Assembly (NCBI RefSeq): GCF_004570865.1
Contig: NZ_SPQS01000003.1
Span: forward strand, 62,001 to 126,000
Length of the DNA: 64,000 bases
Direction of reading: 5' to 3'
Origin: Bradyrhizobium frederickii
GTDB lineage: Bacteria > Pseudomonadota > Alphaproteobacteria > Rhizobiales > Xanthobacteraceae
Shown here: positions 43,435 through 52,476 of the stretch, piece by piece
How positions within the stretch are numbered: the first letter of the stretch is position 1
Layout of the letters: each line of letters begins with the position of its first letter
Translations under genes and position numbers: made by a program
The notes under the pieces: generated by a model
The model's input: the letters and a program-made list of their open reading frames with translations, nothing else
What the model was told of the DNA's origin: nothing
Database searches by the model: none

Positions 43435-44919
43435 TCAGGCCGAGACGAGCGACTCCACCGCCCGCCGCGCGCCATCCTGGTAGAGGCGGCCGAGGGCCGC
43501 GGTGACCGCCTCACGCAGGCGCGGCTCCGAACCGAGTGGTCCGAACACCTTCTCGACCCCGAGCAGCGCAGGCGCGAGCCGCTCCGCGACGGGCCCCGCC
43601 TCGCGGGTCAGCTTTGCGAACTCGGCGGCAAGCGGATCGCGCACGTCGATGGCGCGGCCCTGTTCGTCTGTTGCGCCGACGTAGCGCATCCAGCCGGCCA
43701 CCGCGAGCGCATGCGTTGCAATCGGAAGGTTCCTGGCGAGGCGGTCCTGAATCGCGCCGAGCAGGCGCTGCGGCAGCTTCTGCGAGCCATCCATCGCGAT
43801 CTGCCAGGTGCGGTGATGCAGCGCCGGATTGGAAAAGCGCTTCAGCAGCGAGGCGCGATAGGCGGCGAGATCCGTGCCAGACGGCATCGTCAACGTCACC
43901 GCGGCCTGCTCCATCACCCGCGCGGCGAGGCGCGCGAAATGCGGATCCTGCATGGTGTCGGCGATGGTCTCATAGCCCGCGAGATAGCCGAGATAGGCCA
44001 GCGCCGAATGGCTAGCGTTGAGCAGCCGCAGCTTCATCAGCTCGAACGGCTTGACGTCGCTGACGAGCTCGACGCCGGCAGCGGCAAGATCGGGCCGGCC
44101 CGCCGTGAAGCGGTCCTCGACCACCCATTGCGTGAAAGGCTCGGTCATCACGGGCCAGGCGTCGCGCAGGCCCAGCGCGGATGACACGGCGTCCCGGTCG
44201 GCATCCGTGGTTTCAGGAACGATACGGTCGACCATGGTCGAGGGGAAAGCGGCATTGTCCGCGATCCACTTGCCGAGATCCTTGGAGCGCAGCGCGGCGA
44301 ACTGCGTCACGATCCGCTGCGCGGTGTGGCCATTGGCGGCGAGATTGTCGCAGCACATCACGGTGAAGGGCTTGGCTCCGAGCGCGCGCCGCCGCGCCAG
44401 CGCCGCGACGATGAAGCCGGGCGCCGATCGCGGTGCGTCGAAATTGTTCAAGTCATGCACGACGTCAGGGTGCCGCTCGTCGAGATCGCCGGTCTGCGGG
44501 GTGTGGCAATAGCCCTTCTCGGTGACGGTGAGTGAGACGATGCGGGTGGCTGGATCGGCCATCCGCTCGACCAGGGCCGCCGGCTTCTCGCGTGCGACCA
44601 CACTGCCGAGCAGCGCGCCGATGACGCGATGCTCGGTGCCTTCGGCGGCGCGTACGGCAAGCGTGTAGAGATGATCCTGCGGGGCGAGGGCGTCGCGCGT
44701 GTCCGGGCTGCGCAGGCTCGCGCCGACAATGCCCCATGATGTGGCGCCTGTGGCAAGGCAATCGTCGATGACGACGGCCTGATGCGCGCGATGAAATGCG
44801 CCGAGACCAAGGTGCACGATGCCGGGCGTGACGCGCGAGAGGTCGTAGGCCGGGCGGCGGACGGCCGGCGGCAACCGGTCGAGATTGGCCCTGCCAAGAC
44901 GCGCGGAACCTGGGCGCAT
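43435..44919 (-). CDS. uxuB: Mannitol dehydrogenase-family oxidoreductase, probably fructuronate reductase
   Basis: A 494-aa polyol/uronate dehydrogenase. The NAD-binding segment is GIVHLGLGAFHRAHQAV and the catalytic lysine region is ELMKLRLLNASHSALAYLGY. The neighbours (mannonate dehydratase, GntR regulator, TRAP transporter) make fructuronate-to-mannonate reduction (UxuB) the best guess; mannitol or another polyol is possible. It diverges from the regulator; the 141-nt gap contains two palindromes. Confidence 0.78.
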   Translation of the reverse strand: MRPGSARLGRANLDRLPPAVRRPAYDLSRVTPGIVHLGLGAFHRAHQAVVIDDCLATGATSWGIVGASLRSPDTRDALAPQDHLYTLAVRAAEGTEHRVIGALLGSVVAREKPAALVERMADPATRIVSLTVTEKGYCHTPQTGDLDERHPDVVHDLNNFDAPRSAPGFIVAALARRRALGAKPFTVMCCDNLAANGHTAQRIVTQFAALRSKDLGKWIADNAAFPSTMVDRIVPETTDADRDAVSSALGLRDAWPVMTEPFTQWVVEDRFTAGRPDLAAAGVELVSDVKPFELMKLRLLNASHSALAYLGYLAGYETIADTMQDPHFARLAARVMEQAAVTLTMPSGTDLAAYRASLLKRFSNPALHHRTWQIAMDGSQKLPQRLLGAIQDRLARNLPIATHALAVAGWMRYVGATDEQGRAIDVRDPLAAEFAKLTREAGPVAERLAPALLGVEKVFGPLGSEPRLREAVTAALGRLYQDGARRAVESLVSA

Positions 44920-44983
44920 GGACGTCTCCCCTTTGCTTTGCCGCTGCTTGACATGGCACCCGTATCAGGTCAATGCTTCGGTC

Positions 44984-45012
44984 AATTGGTAAGACCAATT
45001 TTCCAAAATTGG
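44984..45012. promoter_or_regulatory. Overlapping operator palindromes between uxuB and the GntR regulator
   Basis: AATTGGT-AAG-ACCAATT (44984-45000) contains TGGT-N3-ACCA, the classic site of FadR-subfamily GntR regulators. Sharing its right arm, CCAATTTT-CC-AAAATTGG (44995-45012) is a second perfect palindrome. Binding by the regulator at 45061-45873 would control both divergent units. Confidence 0.75.
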
Positions 45013-45060
45013 CAGGCCGCGGGCGGGAAAGCCCCGCGCGGCCCTTTCGGGAGGACCAGC

Positions 45061-45873
45061 GTGCCGCTGGAAGCTGTGGAGGCGAGACGGCTCTATCGCC
45101 AGGTCGCCGATCAATTGCGAAGCCTGATCGACAGCGGCGAGTACGCGGTCGGCAGCCGCTTGCCGACCGAGCGCGACCTCGCCGAGCAGCTCAAGGTGTC
45201 CCGGCCGACGGTGCGCGAAGCCCTGATCGCGCTCGAGGTCGAGGGGCGGCTGCGCATTCGCGTCGGCTCCGGCATCTATGTGATCGAGCCCGCCGCAATC
45301 GCCGCGCCGGCAGCCGCGTCCGTCATCGAGGGGCCGTTCGAGCTGCTGCGCGCCCGTGAATTCCTGGAAAGCGCCATCGCCGAACAGGCCGCACGCGTGG
45401 CGACAAAGGACGATATCGCCCGCATCGACGCCTCGCTCCTCGCGATGGAGAAGGTCGAGCATCCCGGCGAAGCCTCGATGGTTCACGACCGCGCGTTCCA
45501 TGTCGCGATCGCCGGAAGCCTCGGCAATGCCGTATTGGTGCGCGTGGTCGGCGAGCTGTTCGACCAGCGCCTCAATCCCTATTTCGCGCAGCTTGCGCAT
45601 TATTTCGAGAACCCGGGCACCTGGCGCACCGCGCTCGACGAGCATCGCGCCGTGCGCGAGGCGATCGCGGCGCATGATCCGCAAGCCGCGCGCGAGGCGA
45701 TGCGTACCCATCTGGCGAGGTCGCAGGAGCGCTTCGCGCAGAACTTCGGTGCGGAGAACGCAGCCGGGCCGTCGCCGGGAGGGAGCCGGACCGCGCGTCC
45801 CGCGGCGAAGTCGCCAAAACCAAAACCTGCGCCGAAGAAGCGCGCCACGGGCCGCAGCGCGCGGCGGCGATGA
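45061..45873 (+). CDS. GntR-family (FadR subfamily) transcriptional regulator
   Basis: A 270-aa regulator. The N-terminal winged helix (LYRQVADQLRSLIDSGEYAV, LPTERDLAEQLKVSRPTVRE) is followed by a helical FCD effector domain with metal/ligand residues (VHDRAFHVAIAGSLGN, DEHRAVREAI, THLARSQERF) and a Lys/Ala-rich tail. Start GTG 45061 is preceded by GGGAGG (45049-45054). By position it probably responds to a hexuronate intermediate. The TRAP genes follow within 70 nt. Confidence 0.88.
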   Translation: MPLEAVEARRLYRQVADQLRSLIDSGEYAVGSRLPTERDLAEQLKVSRPTVREALIALEVEGRLRIRVGSGIYVIEPAAIAAPAAASVIEGPFELLRAREFLESAIAEQAARVATKDDIARIDASLLAMEKVEHPGEASMVHDRAFHVAIAGSLGNAVLVRVVGELFDQRLNPYFAQLAHYFENPGTWRTALDEHRAVREAIAAHDPQAAREAMRTHLARSQERFAQNFGAENAAGPSPGGSRTARPAAKSPKPKPAPKKRATGRSARRR

Positions 45874-45943
45874 GATTGTGCGGCCCGCATCCGTGCCGGG
45901 GCGGGCGAACAAGAAGCAGACTTAAACGATGGAGGAAAAGTCG

Positions 45944-46921
45944 ATGTTGAAGAAGATGACGATTGCAGCAGTGATCTCCGCCGCTACGCTGCTGGCTGCG
46001 ACCAGTGCCAGCATGGCGCAGACCAAGCTCAAATGGGCCCATGTCTACGAGACCTCGGAGCCGTTCCACACCGCCTCGGTCTGGGCCGCGCAGGAGATCA
46101 ACAAGCGCACCAACGGGCGCTACCAGATCGACGTCTATCCGGCCTCCCAGCTCGGCAAGGAGGCCGACATCAACCAGGGCCTCTCGCTCGGCTCGGTCGA
46201 CATCATCATCTCCGGCTCGAGCTTCGCGGCCAAGAGCTTCGCGCCGATCGGCGTGACCTATTATCCCTACACGTTCCGCGATGCCGATCATCTGCTCGCC
46301 TATACCAAGAGCGACATCTTCAAGGAGCTCGCCAAGGGCTACGAGGACAAGAGCGGCCACCACATCGTCGCGGTGACCTATTACGGCGTGCGGCAGACCT
46401 CGTCGAACAAGCCGATCAAGACCTGCGCCGACATGAAGGGCCTGAAGATACGCGTGCCCGACGTGCCCGCCTATCTCGCGATGCCGCGAGCCTGTGGCGC
46501 CAACACCGCGCCGATCGCGTTCGCCGAAGTCTATCTCGCGCTCCAGAACGGCACCGTCGAGGCGCAGGAGAATCCCCTGACCACGATCGAGGCCAAGAAG
46601 TTCTACGAGGTGCAGAAGCACATCGTGCTGACCGGCCACATCGTCGATCACCTCAACACCGTGATCGCCGGCGCCCTGTGGAAGAAGCTCAGCGACGAAG
46701 ACAAGAAGATCTTCACCGACGTGGCGCAGGAAGCCGCCGCCAAGGCCACCGGCGAGATCAAGCAGAACGAGACCAAGCTGGTCGCCTTCTTCAAGGAGAA
46801 GGGCCTGAGCGTGACCGAGGTCGACAAGAACGAGTTCCGCGACACCGTGCTGAAGAACGTCGCGTTCGAGACCTTCGGCTACCGTAAGGCCGACTGGGAA
46901 AAGATCCAGGCGGTGAAGTGA
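45944..46921 (+). CDS. TRAP transporter substrate-binding protein (DctP family)
   Basis: A 325-aa periplasmic binding protein with a signal peptide (MLKKMTIAAVISAATLLAAT...MAQ). The conserved Arg that binds the substrate carboxylate lies in GLKIRVPDVP. With the adjacent DctQ and DctM it imports an organic acid, probably a uronate or sugar acid given the neighbours. ATG 45944 is preferred over ATG 45929 because GGAGG precedes it at normal spacing. Confidence 0.93.
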   Translation: MLKKMTIAAVISAATLLAATSASMAQTKLKWAHVYETSEPFHTASVWAAQEINKRTNGRYQIDVYPASQLGKEADINQGLSLGSVDIIISGSSFAAKSFAPIGVTYYPYTFRDADHLLAYTKSDIFKELAKGYEDKSGHHIVAVTYYGVRQTSSNKPIKTCADMKGLKIRVPDVPAYLAMPRACGANTAPIAFAEVYLALQNGTVEAQENPLTTIEAKKFYEVQKHIVLTGHIVDHLNTVIAGALWKKLSDEDKKIFTDVAQEAAAKATGEIKQNETKLVAFFKEKGLSVTEVDKNEFRDTVLKNVAFETFGYRKADWEKIQAVK

Positions 46922-46924
46922 CGA

Positions 46925-47012
46925 CGTAGTCGTCATCCCGGGGCGGTCCGCAGGACCGAACCCGGGATCTCGAGGTTCCGGGTTCGACGCTGAAGCGTCG
47001 CCCCGGAACGAC
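46925..47012. repeat. Palindromic intergenic repeat, family B, inside the TRAP operon
   Basis: CGTCATCCCGGGGCGGTCCGCAGGACCGAACCCGGG and GTTCCGGGTTCGACGCTGAAGCGTCGCCCCGGAACGACG are two stem-loops separated by ATCTCGAG. The unit fills the gap between dctP and dctQ, where a hairpin could make binding protein outnumber permease. The repeat type is of the kind dispersed in Bradyrhizobium genomes (recollection). Confidence 0.65.
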
Positions 47013-47031
47013 GATTGGAGAGAGGTATCCC

Positions 47032-47610
47032 ATGTCGACCGCCGAAATACACCGGCAGATCACCGCGGAGGAGATCGCCCATACCTTCGAGGAGGAGGCG
47101 ACGCCGAAGGTCGATCTCGGCATCTACGCGTTCGAGGATTGGGTGACGCTTGCGATCTTCTGGGTGATGGCGCTCGCCGTCTTCCTCCAGTTCTTCACCC
47201 GCTACGTGCTCAACGACAGCTACGCCTGGACCGAGGAGATCGCGACCTATTGCCTGATCGGCGTGGTCTTCATCGGCGCCTCGATGTGCGTGCGGCTGTC
47301 CCGGCACATCCAGGTCGACCTCCTCTACCGCTACCTGCCGCAGCCCGTGGGGCGCGCGCTGTCGACAATGATCGACCTGATCCGGATCGCCTTCTTCGGC
47401 TACGCCATCAAGCTGGTCTGGGTCTACATCCAGATCATCGGCGACGAGCAGATGACCACGATCAATTTCCCCAAGAACTACGTCTATTACTTCGTGCTGC
47501 TCGGTTTCGTGCTGATGTTCCTGCGTTCCGTGCAGGCGGCGCTGCAACATTGGCGGCAGGGTTACTCGGTCCTCGAACGCCCCGGTGCCTACGACGGGTC
47601 GGAGATATAA
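47032..47610 (+). CDS. TRAP transporter small permease (DctQ family)
   Basis: A 192-aa inner-membrane protein with four hydrophobic segments (WVTLAIFWVMALAVFLQFFT, ATYCLIGVVFIGASMC, IDLIRIAFFGYAIKLVWVYI, YVYYFVLLGFVLMFLRSV) and the family feature RYVLNDSYAWTEEIATY. The N-terminal 35 residues are acidic and cytoplasmic. It lies 4 nt before dctM. Confidence 0.93.
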   Translation: MSTAEIHRQITAEEIAHTFEEEATPKVDLGIYAFEDWVTLAIFWVMALAVFLQFFTRYVLNDSYAWTEEIATYCLIGVVFIGASMCVRLSRHIQVDLLYRYLPQPVGRALSTMIDLIRIAFFGYAIKLVWVYIQIIGDEQMTTINFPKNYVYYFVLLGFVLMFLRSVQAALQHWRQGYSVLERPGAYDGSEI

Positions 47611-47614
47611 CATC

Positions 47615-49021
47615 ATGCTGCTGTTGCTCGGAGGCTTTCTCGTTCTGATGCTGCTCGGCGTTCCCGTGGCGATCGCCATGGCCGCCTCGTCGCTGCTCTA
47701 CATCCTGGTCAGCGGCGTGACGCCCGACGTCACGCTGGCGCAGCGCATGATCGCCGGCGTCGAGAGCTTTCCGCTGCTCGCCGTGCCGTTCTTCATCCTG
47801 GCGGGCAACCTCATGAACATCGCCGGCGTCACCGGGCGCATCTACAAATTCGCCGTCGCGCTGGTGGGGTGGATGCGCGGCGGCCTCGGCCACGTCAACA
47901 TCATCGGCTCGGTGATCTTCTCCGGCATGTCCGGCACCGCGATCGCGGACGCCGCCGGTCTCGGCACCATCGAGATCAAGGCGATGAAGGACCATGGCTA
48001 CTCGACCGAGTTCTCGGTCGGCGTCACCGCGGCCTCGGCGACGCTCGGGCCCATCATCCCGCCGTCGCTGCCGTTCGTGATCTACGGCATGATGGCGAAC
48101 GTCTCGATCGGCGCGCTGTTTCTCGGCGGCGTCATTCCGGGGGTCGTGCTGACCTTGTTCATGATGATCACGGTCACCTATTTCGCGCACAAGAACAAAT
48201 GGGGCAGCGACACGCCGTTCTCCTGGCCGCAGATCGGCTCGGCGGGCCTCGAGATCGTCATCGTGCTCTCGTTCCCGCTCGCGATCTGGCTGATGGTGAT
48301 GGCCGGCCTCTCGATCAACGTGGCGGTCGTCATCGGCCTCGGCACGCTGCTGGCGATCGACTGGTACTTCGACTTCTCGGCGGTGATGGCGCTGATGGCG
48401 CCGGTGATCCTGATCGGCGGCATGACGCTCGGCTGGTTCACCCCGACGGAAGCTGCCGTTGCCGCCGTGATCTGGTCGCTGTTCCTCGGCCTGGTCCGCT
48501 ACCGCACCATGACGCTGCAAACGGTGGCGAAGGCGACATTCGACACGATCGAGACCACGGCCTCGGTGCTGTTCATCGTCACCGCCGCCTCGATCTTCGC
48601 CTGGCTGCTGACGGTGTCGCAGGCCGCGCAGACGCTCTCGGACTGGATGCTCAGCGTCACCCACAACAAATGGGTGTTCCTGGCGCTCGCCAACGTGCTG
48701 ATCCTGTTCGTAGGCTGCTTCATCGACACCACGGCGGCGATCACCATTCTGGTGCCGATCCTGCTGCCGATCGTGCTCAAGCTCGGCATCGATCCCATTC
48801 ATTTCGGCCTGATCATGACGCTGAACCTGATGATCGGCCTGTTGCACCCGCCGCTCGGCATGGTGCTGTTCGTGCTCGCGCGCGTGGCCAAGCTCTCGGT
48901 CGAACGCACGACGGTGGCGATCCTGCCCTGGCTGGTGCCGCTGATGCTGGCGCTGATCGCGATCACCTACATTCCTGAACTGACCCTCTGGCTGCCAAAA
49001 TACATGGGGCTCTCCAAATGA
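47615..49021 (+). CDS. TRAP transporter large permease (DctM family)
   Basis: A 468-aa membrane protein with about 12 helices; it forms the substrate channel. Signatures include GSVIFSGMSGTAIADAAGLG and IIPPSLPFVIYGMMANVSIG, typical of DctM. ATG 47615 is chosen (GGAG at 47601-47604); an earlier in-frame ATG at 47585 would overlap dctQ. It overlaps the idonate-dehydrogenase-like gene by 4 nt. Confidence 0.95.
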   Translation: MLLLLGGFLVLMLLGVPVAIAMAASSLLYILVSGVTPDVTLAQRMIAGVESFPLLAVPFFILAGNLMNIAGVTGRIYKFAVALVGWMRGGLGHVNIIGSVIFSGMSGTAIADAAGLGTIEIKAMKDHGYSTEFSVGVTAASATLGPIIPPSLPFVIYGMMANVSIGALFLGGVIPGVVLTLFMMITVTYFAHKNKWGSDTPFSWPQIGSAGLEIVIVLSFPLAIWLMVMAGLSINVAVVIGLGTLLAIDWYFDFSAVMALMAPVILIGGMTLGWFTPTEAAVAAVIWSLFLGLVRYRTMTLQTVAKATFDTIETTASVLFIVTAASIFAWLLTVSQAAQTLSDWMLSVTHNKWVFLALANVLILFVGCFIDTTAAITILVPILLPIVLKLGIDPIHFGLIMTLNLMIGLLHPPLGMVLFVLARVAKLSVERTTVAILPWLVPLMLALIAITYIPELTLWLPKYMGLSK

Positions 49022-50067
49022 CCTCGACCGCTCTCGCCGCAACCCTGTTCGGCCCCGAAGATCTGCGCATGATCGAGCATCCGCTCGACAGGCTCGCTGA
49101 CGGCATGGTGCGCATCCGCTTTGGCGCCGGCGGCATCTGCGGCTCGGACATGCACTATTTCCGCCATGCCCGGACCGGCGATTTCGTGGTGAAGTCGCCG
49201 CTGGTGCTCGGCCACGAGATCTCGGGCGAGGTCGTGGAGATCGCAGGCGCGGCAGCCAATCTGAAGGTCGGTGACCGCGTCGCCGTCAACCCGTCGCGCT
49301 GGTGCGGCCATTGCGTCGCCTGCCGCGAGGGCCGGCCGAATCTGTGCGAGAACATCTACTTCATGGGCTCGGCCTCGAAGACGCCGCACATGCAGGGCGG
49401 TTTTGCCAATTATTTCGACGCGATCCCCGCGCAGTGCGTGAAGATCCCGGATCACGTGTCATACCAGGCCGCCGCGCTCGCCGAACCGCTGGCGGTCTGC
49501 CTGCACGCGGTCGCGCGCGCCGGCAATATCGAGGGCAAGCGCGGCATCATCTTCGGTGCCGGCCCGATCGGGCTTCTGACCATGCTTGCCGCGCGCCGCG
49601 CCGGCATGGCCGACATCACGGTGGCCGACATCGCACCGGCGCCGCTGGCGTTTGCAACCCGGCTTGGCGCTTCGCATGTCGAGAACGTCTCCGGTGGCGA
49701 GGAAGGGCTCAAGGCGCAGGCGGCCTCGCGCCCATACGACGTCGCGTTCGAGGTGTCGGGCACGGCGGCAGGCCTTGCCAGCGCCATCGGCATCGTCAGG
49801 CGCGGCGGCATCGTGGTGCAGATCGGCAATCTGCCGGGCGGCCAGATCCCGACGCCGTCGAATGCGGTAATGGCCAAGGAGATCGACCTGCGCGGCTCGT
49901 TCCGCTTCGGCTTCGAGTTCATGACCGCGGTGGAGCTGATTTCGGCCGGCAGCGTCGACGTGCTGTCGCTGGTCACGGCCGAGCGGCCGCTGTCGACCGC
50001 GCCCGATGCGCTGCGGCTGGCGCTCGACCGCTCGCAGAGCGTCAAGGTGGTGCTGACCGCGAACTGA
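49018..50067 (+). CDS. Zinc-dependent alcohol dehydrogenase, L-idonate 5-dehydrogenase-like
   Basis: A 349-aa medium-chain dehydrogenase. Catalytic zinc residues are in ICGSDMHYF and LGHEISGEVVE; the structural zinc cluster is RWCGHCVACREGRPNLC. The NAD-binding site is GIIFGAGPIGLLTMLAARRA. L-idonate 5-dehydrogenase and related polyol/uronate enzymes are the closest by sequence. In this operon it may oxidise an incoming sugar acid. It starts 4 nt inside dctM. Confidence 0.82.
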   Translation: MTSTALAATLFGPEDLRMIEHPLDRLADGMVRIRFGAGGICGSDMHYFRHARTGDFVVKSPLVLGHEISGEVVEIAGAAANLKVGDRVAVNPSRWCGHCVACREGRPNLCENIYFMGSASKTPHMQGGFANYFDAIPAQCVKIPDHVSYQAAALAEPLAVCLHAVARAGNIEGKRGIIFGAGPIGLLTMLAARRAGMADITVADIAPAPLAFATRLGASHVENVSGGEEGLKAQAASRPYDVAFEVSGTAAGLASAIGIVRRGGIVVQIGNLPGGQIPTPSNAVMAKEIDLRGSFRFGFEFMTAVELISAGSVDVLSLVTAERPLSTAPDALRLALDRSQSVKVVLTAN

Positions 50068-50080
50068 TTGGGAGAGACCC

Positions 50081-51271
50081 ATGATGCTGGAGGGATGGCG
50101 CTGGTACGGGCCCGATGATCCCGTGTCGCTGGACGACGTCAGGCAGGCCGGGGCGACCGACATCGTCTCGGCGCTGCATCAGGTCCCGATCGGAGAGGCC
50201 TGGACGCGCAAGGCGGTCGAAGAGCGCAAGAATTTTATCGAGAACGGTCAACCGGGGCGATCGCAGCTGACCTGGTCGGTGGTGGAATCGATTCCGATCC
50301 CCGACGACGTCAAGCGCCTGGGGGCCAAGGCGACCAGGTCGATCGAGGCCTGGATCGCGAGCCTTGAAGCCGTCGCGGCGGCCGGCATCAAGATCATCTG
50401 TTACAATTTCATGCCTGTCGTGGACTGGTGCCGCACCGACCTCGAATGGGAGCTGCCGAACGGCGCCCGCGCCATGCGCTTCGACCAGGACCGTTTCGCC
50501 GCCTTCGAGCTGCATATCCTCAAGCGTCCCGCGGCCGTGCAGGAGTACTCGCCCGAGCAGCAGGCGCGCGCAAAGGCGCTGTTCGAGCAGATGAGCCAGG
50601 CCGATATCGACTATCTCGTGATGGTCATTGCCAGTGCGCTGCCGGGCTCGACCACCGAGCCGATGACCATCCCGCAATTCCGCGACCGGCTGGAGACGTA
50701 TCGCGATATCACGCCAAAGATCCTGCGGCAGCATCTCGCCGAGTTCCTGGCGCGCGTGACGCCGGTGGCCGAGCAGCTCGGGGTGTCGCTGACCCTGCAT
50801 CCGGACGATCCGCCGCGGCCGCTGTTCGGCTTGCCGCGCATTGCCTCCTCAGCCGACGACTATCAGGCGCTGTTCGACGCGGTGCCGTCCAAGGCCAACG
50901 GCATCTGCCTGTGCACGGGCTCGCTCGGCGTGCGTGCGGAAAACAATCTGCCTGAAATGGCCGAGCGCTTCGGCCCCCGCATCGCCTTTGCCCATCTGCG
51001 CGCCACCAGGCGCGAGGCCGACGGGCTGTCGTTCTACGAGTCCGATCATCTCGACGGCGACGTCGACATGATCGCGGTGCTGAAGGCGCTCTTGAAGGAG
51101 AACGCGCGGCGGTCGCCGGACAAGAGGATCGTCTTCCGTCCCGATCACGGCCACCGCATGCTCGACGACCTCGCCGCCACCAAGCGCACCAACCCCGGCT
51201 ACACCGCCATCGGCCGCCTCCGCGGCCTCGCCGAGCTCCGCGGCGCGATTCGTGCGATCGAGCATCGGTAG
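50081..51271 (+). CDS. uxuA: Mannonate dehydratase UxuA
   Basis: A 396-aa TIM-barrel enzyme that dehydrates D-mannonate to 2-keto-3-deoxygluconate. Family segments include GWRWYGPDDPVSLDDVRQAG, the metal region VSLTLHPDDPPRPLFGLPRI, GICLCTGSLG, FAHLRATRR (often HFRNV) and FRPDHGHRML. With the uxuB-like gene it forms the lower part of hexuronate catabolism. Uronate isomerase (uxaC) and the KDG kinase and aldolase are not in the window. Confidence 0.95.
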   Translation: MMLEGWRWYGPDDPVSLDDVRQAGATDIVSALHQVPIGEAWTRKAVEERKNFIENGQPGRSQLTWSVVESIPIPDDVKRLGAKATRSIEAWIASLEAVAAAGIKIICYNFMPVVDWCRTDLEWELPNGARAMRFDQDRFAAFELHILKRPAAVQEYSPEQQARAKALFEQMSQADIDYLVMVIASALPGSTTEPMTIPQFRDRLETYRDITPKILRQHLAEFLARVTPVAEQLGVSLTLHPDDPPRPLFGLPRIASSADDYQALFDAVPSKANGICLCTGSLGVRAENNLPEMAERFGPRIAFAHLRATRREADGLSFYESDHLDGDVDMIAVLKALLKENARRSPDKRIVFRPDHGHRMLDDLAATKRTNPGYTAIGRLRGLAELRGAIRAIEHR

Positions 51272-51281
51272 AGGCTTTTCG

Positions 51282-51527
51282 CCTCTCCCCGCTTGCGGCA
51301 GGGCAATCGCACATGACGCTTTGCGGGACCTGAGCGCGCGCCTCGTCCTTCGAGACGACCGCTTCGCGGTCTCCTCAGGATGAGGCTAAGCAGCTTTGGT
51401 GCTTCTTGAAACTCGCGCCGCGCACCCGCTCCTCATCCTGGGGGCCCGCCAGCGGCGGGCGTCTCGAAGGATGGCCACAGGCGAGATCGCTCGCATATGC
51501 GATTGTCCTGTCGCTTGCGGGGAGAGG
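51282..51527. repeat. Composite MITE-like repeat: 30-bp outer inverted repeats around family A palindrome (copy 2)
   Basis: The outer arms CCTCTCCCCGCTTGCGG...CAATCGCA (51282-51311) and TGCGATTG...GCGGGGAGAGG (51498-51527) are inverted copies with about 4 mismatches in 30. Inside, 51341-51474, is the family A palindrome (CCTCGTCCTTCGAGACG ... GCGTCTCGAAGGATGG) in the orientation opposite to copy 1 at 35806-35938. It has no coding capacity. The nested symmetry suggests a non-autonomous mobile element (inference). Confidence 0.65.
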
Positions 51528-51537
51528 GAGAATAAAA

Positions 51538-52476
51538 TCAATAGCACGCCGCCATCGCGCCGAGCTTCGGATAGAGCCGGTCGATCGCGGCGATCTCGCT
51601 TCGCATCTGCGCGATGATCCAGTCGCGGATCTCGGCGGCGATCGGGCGCATCGGCCGGTTGCGCGGCGGCAGGAATTCGCAGACGCGGCGCGTGGTGGTC
51701 AGCCGGTCGGAGGCCGGCACCAGCGCGCCGGTCAGCAGCCAGTGCGAGGCAACCGTCAGCCAGCCGAGCGCGATGCCCTGGCCGAGCAGGGCGGCCTGCA
51801 CCACGACGGCATAGTCGGTGAAGCTCAGCGCCTTGGCCGCGCCGCGGCGCCCGGTGAGGAGCGAGGCGTAATCCGCGGCCCAGTCGCCCGGCGTCTCGGC
51901 AAGGCGGATGATGGTGTTGCCCTCGGCGGGATCGGTTTCGCCGAGATAGGAGGGGCTGCACATCGGCAGCATGACTTCCTTCATCACCAGCGTGCCGCCC
52001 GATGGCGGCTCGTCGCGATCGCGGAAGCGCATGCCGAGGTCGACGTTCTCCACCGGCCCGCGCAACGCGCCGGAGATGAGCTGGAAGCGCAAATCGACCT
52101 GCGGAAACTGCTTCTGCAGCTTGTCGATGCGCGGCATCAGCCAATGCGTGGTGAAGGCGGATGAGACCGACAGCGTCACCGTCTCGGTGCCCTTGCGGCG
52201 CCGCTCGATCTCGACGAGCCCGCTCTCGATGCTGCGAAAGCCGTCGAGCACGCGGCGATAGAGCAGTTCGCCTTCCTCGGTGAGCACCGCGCGCCCCGCC
52301 TTGCGATCGAACAGGCGGACGCCGAGATGCTCCTCGAATTGTCCGAGCATCCGGCTCACCGCCGGCTGCGTGACATTCAATTCGGCGGCTGCGGCTGTGA
52401 AACTGCCATTGCGCGCCGCGGCGTCGAAGACGAACAGGGCGTTGCTCGACGGCAGCATGCGGCGAAGCTCGGGCAT
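51538..52476 (-). CDS. LysR-family transcriptional regulator (GcvA-like)
   Basis: A 312-aa regulator: N-terminal HTH (LFVFDAAARNGSFTAAAAEL, then NVTQPAVSRMLGQFEEHLGV) and a C-terminal periplasmic-binding-type effector domain. The sequence is closest to the GcvA-like subgroup (WLMPRIDKLQKQFPQVDLRF). It diverges from the ABC ATPase gene, so that operon is the probable target. A palindrome covers its own start codon. Confidence 0.88.
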   Translation of the reverse strand: MPELRRMLPSSNALFVFDAAARNGSFTAAAAELNVTQPAVSRMLGQFEEHLGVRLFDRKAGRAVLTEEGELLYRRVLDGFRSIESGLVEIERRRKGTETVTLSVSSAFTTHWLMPRIDKLQKQFPQVDLRFQLISGALRGPVENVDLGMRFRDRDEPPSGGTLVMKEVMLPMCSPSYLGETDPAEGNTIIRLAETPGDWAADYASLLTGRRGAAKALSFTDYAVVVQAALLGQGIALGWLTVASHWLLTGALVPASDRLTTTRRVCEFLPPRNRPMRPIAAEIRDWIIAQMRSEIAAIDRLYPKLGAMAACY

